64,000 bases of DNA from Ailanthus altissimus (Eukaryota; Streptophyta; Magnoliopsida; Sapindales; Simaroubaceae): the NCBI GenBank assembly GCA_946807835.1, contig OX327697.1, positions 23,074,001 to 23,138,000 of the forward strand. The letters are read 5' to 3'. Under the pieces are notes generated by a model. That model saw only the letters and a program-made list of their open reading frames with translations. It was not told the DNA's origin and ran no database searches. The position numbers and the translations under genes are program-made. Each line of letters starts with the position of its first letter. Position 1 is the first letter of the stretch. This document shows positions 21,532-32,305 of the stretch, piece by piece.

Positions 21532-22815
21532 GAGATAAGGACATTTTTGTCTCACGAATTTGATCTAATTCTCAATTTTATTCCACGAGTTTTAGAAATT
21601 TTAATTTTGTCCTAATCCGTTAATAAGGTTCCGTTAATTTTAATTGAAAATCTCTTTTCATTATCCATTGACAAATTTACCCTCAATTATTATATTAATT
21701 AAAAATAGTGATGTGAGTACATTAAACAATGTACACATATCGGTTATTAATAGGCTATTAAAAATAAAAAGACACGTAGCACGTTTTAATAGGTTCAAAT
21801 TTTTTATGAATATTAAATTTTATTTTATATTAAAAATAAATAAATATGAACAACTAAAATTGGCGACTACCGTCGTCGGCCACCACTCGTCGCCAGATTT
21901 CGATAAGAAAAATAGACAAAATTTATGTCATTGGATTCTATTTTTTATATATCTACACAATGGTAGAATCATTTTTGTCAAAAAAAAATAAGAAGGTGGC
22001 CAAAACAATAGATCAAAAATAGGGGAGAGTGGCGGACACCACCGTTTGCCGTGGAACGGTGGGGCGGTGGCGTGCACCGCCCCACCATTCCATGGCAAAC
22101 AGTGGTGGCCACCAGCAACTCTCCCACCGTCGATCGAGGGTCAAACGAGTTACCGCCCACACCGTTGGATAAATCAACGACTGATCTGTCCAATAATAGG
22201 GGCGATGCACGCCACCGCCCCTCTGTTCAACGTGTGACCGCGGGCCCGTGGTGGTTGTCGGCGGCCACCACTGTTCGTCGTCGAACGGTGGTGCGATGGC
22301 GTGCATGGCCCCCATCATTCGACAGATCGGTCACTGATATGTCTAATGGTAGGGGCGGTGCACGCCACCACCCTACGGTTTGACGGTGAATGACAATGGC
22401 TGCCGCCTCCAATAGTATTTTATTTCCACTTTTGGTACATTTACAATACTCTGTTAATCAAAAAAAATTTACCATTGCATTGATCATAAAATTGTGAGTC
22501 TAATGATATAAATTTTGAGTCGAATTGTAATTGATCATCGGTGGTCAATTGCTACTGACGATGATAGCAGCAGCTGCTCTCTTTTTATTTATTTATTTTA
22601 TTTTATTTTATTTTTTAAGTGACAAATCAATAATTAACATGTGGATATTTTGTATTAGGCCATCTTACTATTAATATGTCATGACTGTTTTATCCTTCAA
22701 GTATTAAAATTAACAAAATCTTATTAACAGATTATAACAAATTTAAAATTTTTTAAATTTATAAAATAAAATTAAAAATTAAATTAAACTCGTAAAATAA
22801 AAATATCTTTAATCC
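21532..22815. mobile_element. Mutator-like non-autonomous element with 9-bp target duplication
   Basis: Flanked by a perfect 9-bp duplication TATAACTAA (21523-21531 and 22816-22824), the hallmark length for the Mutator superfamily. Terminal inverted repeats exceed 100 bp: GAGATAAGGACATTTTTG at the left pairs with GGATTAAAGATATTTTTA from the right, and CCGTTAATAAGGTTCCGTTAA near 21620 pairs with CTGTTAATAAGATTTTGTTAA from the right arm. The interior has no transposase. It holds a GC-rich core at 22020-22400 full of inverted repeats. Confidence 0.82.
22044..22100. repeat. Perfect-length 26-bp hairpin in the element core
   Basis: Left arm 22044-22069 (GTTTGCCGTGGAACGG...) and right arm 22075-22100 (...CCATTCCATGGCAAAC) are inverted with two mismatches and a 5-nt loop GCGTG. 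Further weaker inverted copies of the same words (GGTGGTGCGATGGCGTGCATG, GGGGCGGTGCACGCCACC) follow to 22385, so the core is a family of hairpin units rather than a captured gene. Confidence 0.8.
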
Positions 22816-22824
22816 TATAACTAA

Positions 22825-23452
22825 TTTAATTATATATTCTAACGCTAATCCTTTTTTGATCTTGTTTACATTTCCTCTATTCACATCTGACGCACTTGTT
22901 TTAATTTTTCTTTTTCTTTTTTCTTTTTAAAAGTCATCGTGGGCTCTCTTGATTTTTCCACTATCAATATTCAAACAAGCTTCCGAAAGGCATCTTCTCA
23001 GAATTATATCTTCATCTAAAGTTGCTAATATCAATATTGGATTAATTAATCAAATTATATTCATCAAGTGTTGCCAAAATCAATCTGAAAAATAACTTGA
23101 AATTAACACTTTTTAAAATAGAAATTATGTTAACAAATGACTTAACGGAAGCTCTTAATTCACCATGAACTAGTATATTTACAAGAAGAAGAATACGGAC
23201 ACTTAGGAAATTGGTCATGCATTTAGAGCTTATATACTTCTCTAGCAGAGAAAGTAAAAGAGAAAAAAGGCAAAATAAATGTAGAAAATAAATAATAAAT
23301 AATTATTTCATTAATATCCTCAAAGAAAATAATTATTTCATTAACAATGTTGTGAATAAATAAATAAAGAATTACTCAATACAAACCCCACAGTCGAAAA
23401 TGAGATCTCTCGGATTACAATAGAAATGTAATATTTTTCAGAAGTTATGAAC
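22825..23452. other. Spacer and 3' untranslated region of the third intact AG-peptide gene
   Basis: No gene is seen. From about 23350 the sequence (AATAAAGAATTACTCAATAC on the plus strand) matches the 3' flanks of paralogs at 9.8 and 48.9 kb. Confidence 0.4.
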
Positions 23453-23668
23453 TCAGTGCTTCAAGATTAGAGCCATAAGAGAGCAAATGAGAGAGGACCC
23501 TAAAATCGCACCGGAAACCGGCAGAGAGAAGGCGCCTCCGGTGTCCGTAGATGGAGCTGGCGATGGCGCCATCTCGCTGCTTTGTGCTGACACAATGGCT
23601 GCCATTGCAAAAGTTGCCAAAACGAACACCATCACCACGACGGCCTTTGAGCTGCTAACTTTCGCCAT
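23453..23668 (-). CDS. Arabinogalactan peptide (GPI-anchored)
   Basis: A 71-residue AG-peptide precursor. The signal peptide is 1-28 (MAKVSSSKAVVV to AIVSA). The core QSSEMAPSPAPSTDTG (29-44) differs from the commonest form by Ala-to-Ser and Met-to-Thr substitutions; both keep the Pro glycosylation pattern. GAFSLPVSGAILG and a hydrophobic tail ending ILKH make the GPI signal. The ATG is the first in the frame. A TATATAAA box lies about 118 bp upstream, and the ACATGTTAGTT block is about 195 bp further. The gene looks complete. A secreted, lipid-anchored glycopeptide of the plasma membrane surface is expected; tissue and process cannot be told from sequence. Confidence 0.9.
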   Translation of the reverse strand: MAKVSSSKAVVVMVFVLATFAMAAIVSAQSSEMAPSPAPSTDTGGAFSLPVSGAILGSSLICSLMALILKH

Positions 23669-23785
23669 TATATATTGCTGAAGATTAGAACCAGGAGAAA
23701 CAATAACTATAAAAACAAGAGTTCGAGTAACGGCTGTGGGTTGAGCAGGAAATTTGCAATGAATTTAGTTCAATACTACGTGGTG

Positions 23786-23793
23786 TTTATATA
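23786..23793 (-). promoter_or_regulatory. TATA box of the AG-peptide gene at 23453-23668
   Basis: The minus strand reads TATATAAACACCA. It is the same box and context as at 10.2 and 63.6 kb. Confidence 0.7.
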
Positions 23794-23980
23794 TGTGCTT
23801 TCTGAAAGGCGCGTGGAGGCCGCGTTGAACTGTTACAGCGCTGATGTGGTCGTGTTTTTTTTTTTTGTTTTGTTGCGTGTGTTGACTAGCACCAGCTCCA
23901 GTTTTCGCTGTGTTTGGCGGGATGAAATATTGAGAAAGACTTTATCACAGGGTGGACGGCGCCGTTTAAGAGCTGCCCAC

Positions 23981-24004
23981 CACGTTTCCACATGTTAGTT
24001 GAAC
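23981..24004 (-). promoter_or_regulatory. Conserved upstream block of AG-peptide genes
   Basis: The plus strand reads CACGTTTCCACATGTTAGTT then GAAC. The same words in the same order recur upstream of the copies at 44.28, 49.47 and 63.70 kb. The ACGT core suggests a bZIP or bHLH site; that is inference. Confidence 0.55.
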
Positions 24005-24104
24005 GTCGGTTTGGCCCTTCTTTTACGTAAGAAATACTTACGCAAAGCAGATGTGCTGGAAAGTTCTCCCATGTCATGTACTTCATTAATTTTTTGAGGA
24101 TTAT

Positions 24105-24704
24105 TTAACAATATTGACAGTTTTTAATAATATTATTAGTGGAATTATTTGTGCTTTTATATTTGATTCTTTAATTCAATTTAACGATTTAAATTAATTT
24201 TAATATTATACCGTAATTATAATCTCGATATGATAGAATGGCCCTTATTCTTTGAAAATTTATATACATAATTTTTAAGTATTTATAAAGTTTTAAATAT
24301 ACTCAATTATTTATTTTTTCTTTTTTGACAATTATTCATCCATGTCACCTTCAAATTATATTTTCGTTTTATGTTTGTTGCATATTAATACTTTTTTCGA
24401 ATATTTTTTCTTTTAAAATGAAGAATGTTTTGAATATTGCTATTAGGTGTTTAGTACATAAGTAAAAAATATTTTAAGATAACTAATAATTTTTTTTTAT
24501 CGATTCATAATTTTAACAGTGCAAAAAAATTTAATTCATTAAAAAGAAAAATTAATATTTTAATTTATTTTTTATTTCAAGAAACCTTGCATAATTTTAT
24601 TTACACACACGATGTGCACACTAAAAATAAAGAAGAAAATTATTATTGAGATGAATGTGCTTAATAAAACACATTCAAATAAAAATAATTTCGATGAAAA
24701 TAAA
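24105..24704. other. AT-rich spacer
   Basis: No gene or repeat with definable ends. The last five bases before the next element are its target duplication ATTTA (24705-24709). Confidence 0.4.
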
Positions 24705-24709
24705 ATTTA

Positions 24710-25555
24710 TGTTGAGGGAGAGAACGCCTTTCTCTCTCTTGAGATTAAGTTAAAGCAAAAAAATTCAAGTTCAACTTTAAACCCTAATCTCTTTGTGCAG
24801 CGGAATAACTTGTATATCAAGTAAAATAGTAAGAATTCAAAGTAGAAAATAAAGATTACAACACAATCACTTACGTGATTCGGCTAATTGCCTACATTTA
24901 AGGTGGATTCAAGGATCCTAACCTCTCTTATTAACTCCCAAGAGATTTTACAAGGAAAATCCAATGAAGAACCCTCAAAACGACCTAGTGTTTAATGTAC
25001 CCTTACTCTACCACAAACAATGAACACTCAAACGATGGTTCCTCCCTAGCGCACATAAGCACTTAATGTTTATCCAATTATTCTATTCTTTTAGAGTCTC
25101 TCTTAATGCTTAATCTAAATTAAAGGGTTTACAAATATTTATATTAAGAGTTATTTCGTGCCTACTAACCCTATTCTTTATTGGAGTAAGAGTCCACTTG
25201 TTTTGAAATCCTAAACTTTTCAAAACTCAAAAATTCGGATCAAAAACGAACATTCTAACGCTTCTAGCACAGCGGTGCTAGCTATTATCACTCCCATCAC
25301 CGCGGCGCTGGGGACCTAACGCTCGGCATTAGGTTGCTATGCTGGGGGCCGCGTGTTCAGCCCTGGTGCTCATATGTGTGTTTTCTTCGCTTCCTTTGCG
25401 TCTTCGAGTCCCGTTTCTCTTCCTCCTTCGTGTCCTACAAGTCCTAGACTTCTCCATACATGTCCCACGCGTTCTAGATTTCTTGTGACTCTCCACTTTG
25501 GTATTCATCTCAATTCTTGTCCAACTAAAACTGTTGAATCACCAATTTTCTAACA
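24710..25555 (-). repeat. 3' LTR of the gag-bearing element
   Basis: 846 bp. It contains the clade's words TACGTGATTCGGCTAATTGC and a GC-rich block near 25260-25360 (AGCGGTGCTAGC, CGCGGCGCTGGGG). Confidence 0.85.
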
Positions 25556-25900
25556 AACTCTTCCTTGATTCAAAATCTTCCAAATAAGAACATTTTGGGA
25601 TCCGATCCACACTAATACTTTATAACCTAGAGTTGAGTCCAATTAAGTCTCCACCAAGACTTAACTTTCTCCGAGCTAGTGACTTTGGTCTCCAAAGGCA
25701 TTCGTGCACCTTGCGTAGGGTATGGATGCGTTGCACCCCTTTTCGACCCTCATCATCTCGATGAGCATGGTTTAAATGTCGCCTAGCGGTCTGCACTACC
25801 CCAATACCCTGCGTTGGGCCACTTATGGCTATCCCAATAAGCACATAAAGCCCTTCATTGCGCTTCTCACCCTCAAACCTTATAAGTCATTTCTCTACCC

Positions 25901-26957
25901 TTAGTTTTCCTTTTTAGCTCTAACCGAATACCTTTTCTCATCGAGCTTGCCTAGGGATATCAAGTTCCTCCTCAGTTTAGGAAAATGCCTTACACCATGT
26001 AAGTCCCTAGTTTCTCTACCTTTCATCCTCAGCCTTATGTCACCAACTCTCATGATCTCACAAATCATGTCATTCCCCAGTAGAGCTTTACCTCTCTTGA
26101 CTTTGTAGTTGGTAAATATCGATCTATCAGAACACATATGGATGCTACACCCTGAATCTAATATCCATTTGCCAGTGTACTTTTTCCTTGAGGCTACCAT
26201 TGTGTCTACAACTTCAGTATCTTCCTCAGTACCGATTACAGTCCACCCTCCTTGGCCTTTTGGTTTCTGACAATCCTTCACAAAATGCCCTTTCTTATTA
26301 TAAAGGAAACACTTTTTGGATCTCATCTTTAATTGGTTTCTCTTCCTTCCTTGTGCAAGCAATGTTGCTCTACTTTCAGACTCAAATCTCTTTATCAATT
26401 CTTTTGAGTTCAATGATGCCTTGACGTCATTCATCGTTAAGGACTCTTTACCATATAGCAATGTATCCATAAAACTCTCATAGCTCTTTGGCAACGAATT
26501 TAACAAGATAATGGCATTGTCTTCATCGTCAGTCTTGATGCCTAGTTGCTCAAAACTTATGATGATCATGTTGAACTCTTCAATATGAGCTCTTAATGAA
26601 AATTCCTCGTGCATGATATAGTTTCTTTTTCACAAAAAGTCTATTTGTAAGAAACTTCTTCATGTATAATACTTCGATTCTCTTCCATAGCTCCAAAGTG
26701 GGTTTTTCATTACCAACTTCCCTTAATACTTCATTACTCAACGTCAATATTATTGTGTTGTGAACCTTTTTTTGAATCGTGTCCCGATCTTTCTGTCCGG
26801 ACTTTGAGGTTGTTGTCCTATCGCTAGTTGAGAAGCTGATTTTCTCCAAGGCTGAGTCTAGCCCTTCCTTCACTTGTAGAGCCCTAACATTCTTCCTCCA
26901 AAGATTGAGGTCATTCATTCCATTAAACTTCTCTATTTCTTGTTTAATTGCAACCAT
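25901..26957 (-). pseudogene. Copia gag-protease fragment, one frameshift
   Basis: Two overlapping frames make one broken gene. The first (26957-26580) starts MVAIKQEIEKFNGMNDLNLW, typical Copia gag, and runs to KKKLYHA. The second (26614-25901) resumes at MHEEFSLRAHIEEFN, so a single small frameshift separates them near 26610. It continues with INSERT-free gag (DEDNAIILLNSLPKSYESFM), a zinc knuckle CFLYNKKGHFVKDC, and the protease region WILDSGCSIHMCS, which carries the Asp-Ser-Gly active-site signature. After GVRHFPKLRRNLISLGKL, the usual pre-integrase segment, the frame ends. Gag packages retroelement RNA; protease would cleave the polyprotein. The break argues it is inactive. Confidence 0.85.
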
Positions 26958-26994
26958 GGTTTAAATACCCCAAGTGTGTATTATCAAACTTTTA

Positions 26995-27006
26995 GCTCTG
27001 ATACCA
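26995..27006 (-). promoter_or_regulatory. Primer-binding site, initiator Met tRNA type
   Basis: The minus strand reads TGGTATCAGAGC, three bases inside the 5' LTR, exactly as in the element at 0.3-3.3 kb. Confidence 0.85.
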
Positions 27007-27009
27007 GTT

Positions 27010-27913
27010 TGTTGATGGGAGAATGCCTTTCTCCCTCTCAAGATTAGGTTGAAGTGAAGAACCTCAAGTTCGACCTAGAACCCTAACCTCCTTGCGCAGC
27101 AGAATAACCTGTTAATCAAGCAAAATACCAAGAATTCAAAGTAGAATATAAAAGAACACAATACAATCTTACGTGGTTCGGCCAATTACCTACATCCACG
27201 GTGGATCCAAGGATCCTAACCTCTCTTATTAACTCTCTAGAGATTTTACAAGAAACATCTAATGAAGAACCCTCAAAAAGACCTAATGTTTAGTGTACCC
27301 TTACTCTACCATAAGCAATGAACACTCAAACAACGGTTCCACCCTAGCGCACACAAACACTTAGTGTCTACCCAGTTCTTCCCCTCTCTTAAAGTCTCTC
27401 TTAATGCTTAATCTCAACTAAAGGGTTTATAAGTATTTATATAAGATTTATTTCATGCCTACTAACCCTATTCTTTATTGGAGTAAGAGTCCTCTTGTTT
27501 TAGAAATCTTAAACTTTCTAAAACTCGAAATTCGGATCAAAAACAGACATCTTGACGCTTCTAGAGCCGCGGCGCTCATCCTTGGGCCCTACGGCACTGG
27601 CTATTATCTTGCTCATCGCCGCGGTGCTGGCTATTATCTAGTCCATTGCTGCAGCGCTGGGTTACTGTGTTGGGCACCGCGGCGCTCAGTCCTAGTGCTC
27701 TTATGCGCGTTTTCTTGCTTCCTTTGTGTCTTCGAGTCCTGTTTCACTTCTCTCTTAGTATCCCATAAGTTCTACACTTCTTCATATGTGTCTCACACAT
27801 TCTACACTTCTTCATATGTGTCTCACACGTTCTACACTTCTTGTGACACTTCACTTTGGTATTCATATCAATTCTTGTCCAACCAAAATTGTTGAATCAC
27901 CAATTTTCTAACA
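27010..27913 (-). repeat. 5' LTR of the gag-bearing element
   Basis: 904 bp, partner of 24710-25555. It is longer mainly because of an internal tandem duplication: 30-bp units at 27771-27800 and 27801-27830 (TCTACACTTCTTCATATGTG...), with a third partial unit. Confidence 0.85.
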
Positions 27914-28009
27914 ATTTAAATTATTATTAAGCTTTATAAAAAAGTTCTAGTAAATTTATCATCATGTCAAGATGGAAAAGTAAAAAAAAAAAATATAAGT
28001 CAATTTTTA

Positions 28010-28659
28010 TGTTGGGCCTATTATGGAATAAGTCTAAACAACTCATTCTAATTGTGAAAGTCTACAAACATAAAAAGTAAAAAATGGCCCATTAGTGATA
28101 ATTTGACTCCAAACAAGTCAAATAGCCCAAATTCAAACAAAAGGTTGAACTTGATCTTAACCTAAAAAATAGGGAAAATATAGCTTTAGCAAAATTGTGA
28201 GATTGAAATTGTACAATTATATGATTTATGTTTTTTCGTTATTTATAGTTCTATTCAAATTAAAGTTCTGTCATATCTTTTATTTGATAAAATATATCAC
28301 ATTATCATACTATGATAAGATAATTATATTATAATAAAGTTCATTTTATCATGATGAGTTTATCAAATCTTGAATATTATTTGCACTCTATCACATTTGT
28401 ACTATAAATAGGCATGCATAATGAACCATAACGGATGAAGGAAATTGAGTACTACATTTTTTAAACTATTAAGAGAAAGATATAGAGCATTATCCTCTTA
28501 TTTGAAGCACTTTCATACACATCACATGTTGGCTGGATAAATATTAACTTAGGCATTAGAGTATTCTTTCTCTCAGGAGAACAATGTTCTTTTACAAAAA
28601 TTCAAAGTTGTCCAAGGGTTGAGACGTAAATTTTATAAAGTTCTAATTTTAAAGCTTCA
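28010..28659 (+). repeat. Gypsy-type LTR
   Basis: It starts TGTTGGGCCTATTATGG and ends ..AAGCTTCA, followed by TGGCATCGAC, a plausible primer site. A TATA box CTATAAATAGGC sits near 28402. It directly precedes a Gypsy gag remnant in the same orientation. No second LTR was found downstream, so the element is truncated. Confidence 0.6.
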
Positions 28660-29960
28660 GTGGCATCGACTTTAGGAAAAAAGAATAAAAGCAGTTATAA
28701 GAAAAATATCACCATAAGAAGCAGGAATCAGCGGTCAACTGAAACCAGAACTAGTGAAGAAGGAAGCCTTATCCCTCTCAATGCAGACAAAAGCAGAGAT
28801 AATGCTTCCATCATCGTGCCAGAGATCCTGGCAGAGATCTTAAGGAAGTTGAAATAATCACGTAAGGAAAATCGGGAGATCCAAAGTCGATTACAAACCT
28901 TAGAAATGGGGCGAAGGCTTCCTAGATGACTTCAAAGAGCTTCCATCCTAAGATACATAGATGGGGAACCACTAGCATTTACCTGACAACTTCTGAAAGA
29001 AAGTGACCATAGAATAGCCTGAAGAGCCAAAGTCAGTACTACTAGGGATTCAGTTTACCAAGGAACAAAAGTTTAAAGTTGTGATCTTGAAGGAGATAGG
29101 AAAACATTATGGACGAAATTCAAAGATTAAAGGTGTAGAGGATACAGTCTTTTAGCAAAGAATGCCAATTATGATCCATTCATAGAGGAGATAAGGAAAG
29201 CAGAAAGATCAATGAAGTTTGTGCTGCCAACTTTACTCCTTATAATGGTTCAAGAGACCCTGAGGAACACATCTCCCATTTCAATGTGGAGCTGATCATG
29301 CACAAACGACGATAAGATCTTAAAGTGTATAATCTTCCCTTCTAGCATCAAAGAACCAGCTCAAATTGGTTCTGACGATTAAAAGAGAACTCCATTTCTT
29401 CTTTTGAAGAACTTAAGCAGCATTCATTATGCAAAATATCCATAGTAAAAAAAAAGAGAAAAACTACATCAAACTTATTTTCCATGAGGCAAGTAGAAAA
29501 TGAACTGATCTAGAGCTTCTTAAATCAATTCAAAAAAGAATTAGATGAGATAAGCAACTACGATTCAGAAGTGGTAGCACATGCTATAAGAAAGTAGTAA
29601 AACCCTCTATTGCCTATCATCAGTACTTGGTTCGAAAGAATTTCACTTCTTTTGAACTACTGAACCAAAAATTAGAACAATGGATCCGCTAAGAGAAGGA
29701 TTTAACCCTAGTAATGAAGGAAGCATCATTGATAACTACTCAAAATCAGGATCAACTTTCTCGTAACAAATGTTTCAAGAAATGACCTTCCAACACAGAA
29801 AGTCGGTTACAATATAAGCAGCCAAGAGTCTTAAAGTCCTTCTTTTCAATCAAATCTAACAGAAATATAAAGACTTGGGAGTCTTCAAAACATCAAAACC
29901 AATTGAGATTCTGGATTGAGGGATCTGAATAAGATGTGCCCCTCTAATGAAAAGGGACGC
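28660..29960 (+). pseudogene. Gypsy-type gag remnant
   Basis: A decayed frame with many stops keeps recognisable Ty3/Gypsy gag words: PTLLLIMVQETLRNT in one frame and PYNGSRDPEEHISHFNVEL in another, then DDKILKCIIFPSSIKEPAQ and ISSFEELKQHS. The order matches the retrotransposon gag domain. The part before it (28660-28857) is Lys/Arg- and Ser-rich. Nothing of protease or polymerase follows before AT-rich sequence. Confidence 0.65.
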
Positions 29961-30555
29961 GACTTCTACATATGTATCTTTGCATAAGGTTATTTGATCT
30001 TTCTATTTATTTCTTGTCAGAATTTTTTCTTTAATTTTCAAATTTTTATTTGAGCTGTAAAGTTATATATTTTTATTGAATGAAATTAATATCTAATCCT
30101 TAAAAAAAATTGATACTTCAAATGGCTTATATGATTAGTTTCATATATTTGTTTTTAAAAGTGAATTTTTTTTGTAAAAAAAATATATCATTCAAATTAT
30201 AAATATAAATGTATTTAAACTTCTACTAAATTTAGACTTATTTATATTTTAGTGAAAAAAACATGAATGCCAATAATGAATGGTCTTAACTCTTAGTGAA
30301 TGTTTGGTTAATTTTTCTACTGGTTAAAAAAGCTTTAATTTCAAAAAAATTAATTTTTTTATTTTTTATTTTTTACATTTAGAGAAGAGCTTTAGAAATT
30401 AAAAAATTTATTTTTCCGTATTAATAAAAGCTCAAAACTTGGGTTTTGAGAATAGAGATTTTTTAATTTTTCAAAACTTGTATAATATCGAATATACCCT
30501 AGTTATATTTTCTTATTTTAACAGTATACCCTTTCAATAAAATAACATAATTCAA
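29961..30555. other. AT-rich spacer
   Basis: No gene. A short inverted-repeat-like stretch (AAAAGCTTTAATTT / AAATTAAAA) around 30330-30480 may be an old MITE but has no clear ends. Confidence 0.3.
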
Positions 30556-30750
30556 CTTTTTTTTATTTATAATTTTCAACAACTATTAAGTCGCCCACAT
30601 ACATGAAAATTATCAAATTATGAATATACATGTATGTATATTTATGAAATTAATAAATCTTATAAAGATACATACATAGATAAATTCTAAAAGATAAATT
30701 AATAACTACTCACTCTTTTAAAAGATTTTGGATAATGAAAAATTAATTAT

Positions 30751-32035
30751 TGTTCTTAAAACTAACACACGCAAATATTAACCGCAAGTGCACGAGCCGT
30801 GAGAAAGTAATCAAGTGATTAGAAGTACCATTTTCACAAGAATTGATCTTCTATATTAATGCTAACTACTATGGTATTAACAATCTAACTTTATTTAAGC
30901 TAATTTTTAATTCTATGGTAAGTAATAAAAATAAAGATGTTTAAAATAATAATTTAACAAATTAAGGAGGTGAGAAATCTATGGTAAATAGTCCTAGGGT
31001 CTTGATTTAACTGTATCTTTCCCATGTTCTTAATGTTTTAGTGATTAACAACTACTCTTGTGAATTTACTAATCAAGGGATTCAATATTAATCTCGTCAC
31101 CTCTCATTAGCATTAAATAAGATCCATGCATATATATTTAAGTTGATTTTCCAATCTAACTTGTCTCTATACATGCAGTAAGTAGGTCTTAACTTGATTG
31201 CCCAAGTTTTATTAGTCTCCTAACTCAATAAAACCTAAAGTCATACTTTTGAAGTCCAATAAATGTGTTAATCTTTTTCAAGCATACAACCCACAAGTCT
31301 AGATCATCTAGTCAATTAGAAGCATTAAATCTAGAAAAGTACAAATGAATAACACGAAAAATAGTCATTAATCAACTAAAATATCTAAATATAGTAATGG
31401 TAGAGCTACATCAAATAAAAAATTTAGTCAACCATAATCAAGCACAAAATTACAATAATCCAAAAGTTTACAAGAGTAATAATGTTTAAAGCAACACAAG
31501 CTACAAATATAAATTTTAAATTAAAGTAAATAAGAAAGAGACAAAGAAAACTAGTTAGAGATGTCTCTTTGCACTTTAATCTGCAAGAGTCCTCAAAAAT
31601 CCAAGCTCCAAAATGATTTCTCTCATTAAAAATCCTTTATTTCTCTCTCTAATGCTCTCTCTTCCTTTTTTTAAGTGAGGCTTTTAATCTTCTTTATATA
31701 TGCTCCAACAATGAGCTTGAAAATTAAGGCACAAACTTTAAAATAATTAAGTACTAACATTTGGTGCCTAGGCGACAAGCATTCTACCAAGGAAGCTCGA
31801 TTTGGTGCTTAGCGTGGCACCGTAGCAAAAATACTATAATGGTTCACTATAGCAATCCATTGAGCATATTTGATATTTTTGTCTTGTGTTCTTTGAATTT
31901 TTATTCCAAATAACTCCTTAATTTTGAACTTATAAAATAATATTAACACACATAAAAAAATCACATATTCATACTCAAAATAAGCAAACATAAAATTGTG
32001 AGAGATATAATATGATGTATAAAATGCGCTTATCA
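30751..32035 (-). mobile_element. Solo LTR inserted in the Copia 5' LTR
   Basis: A 1285-bp insertion with perfect 5-bp duplication ATTAT (30746-30750 and 32036-32040) interrupts the Copia LTR. Ends are TGTTCTTAAAAC and GCGCTTATCA, i.e. TG...CA. It has no coding frame. Orientation is unresolved; the minus reading starts TGATAAGCGC. The word GCAAGTGCACGAGCCGTGAG near its left end is characteristic of a widespread plant repeat family that I cannot name with certainty. Confidence 0.75.
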
Positions 32036-32305
32036 ATTATTCTCATCTATTTAAAAGATTAGAGGATAATGAAATAATTATTCATTTTCTTGATAGAATA
32101 AAATGGTAAGTCCATTTTAAATACTAGAGTCTCTACCCTAACCTAACAATTTTTTCCTATGATTCCTCTATCTAAGGAGATTATTAAAGCAAAAATAGGC
32201 TAGAAAATCCTAAGTATCTAGAGCAAATTCTTATATGAACAATTAAAATTAGAGGTGTGTGTTTAATTTTCTTATAGTGGAGTTATATTTTTTAATTTTC
32301 TTGCA

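Larger units (their letters stand above)
24710..27913 (-). mobile_element. LTR retrotransposon with gag but no reverse transcriptase
   Basis: LTRs 24710-25555 and 27010-27913 both begin TGTTGA and end CTAACA, and a perfect 5-bp duplication ATTTA flanks them (24705-24709, 27914-27918). The primer-binding site (26995-27006) fixes minus orientation. The 1.45-kb interior carries a Copia-type gag with zinc knuckle and the beginning of protease, then stops; integrase, reverse transcriptase and RNase H are missing. This organisation fits TR-GAG-type non-autonomous elements or an internally deleted Copia. It belongs to the same LTR clade as the elements at 0.3-3.3, 6.8-9.2 and 20.3-21.2 kb. Confidence 0.88.

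Noticed and set aside
22013..22412. Overlapping open frames of 60-110 codons on both strands
   Set aside because: They follow from GC-rich inverted repeats inside the Mutator-like element; all frames are open and none resembles a protein family.
25620..25844. 74-codon minus-strand frame downstream of gag
   Set aside because: It could be a scrap of Copia 3' interior, but no motif could be matched, so it is left as part of the element.
27455..27895. 146-codon open frame with repeated SHTFYTSSYV
   Set aside because: It lies wholly within an LTR on the opposite strand to the element. The repeat arises from the 30-bp tandem duplication.
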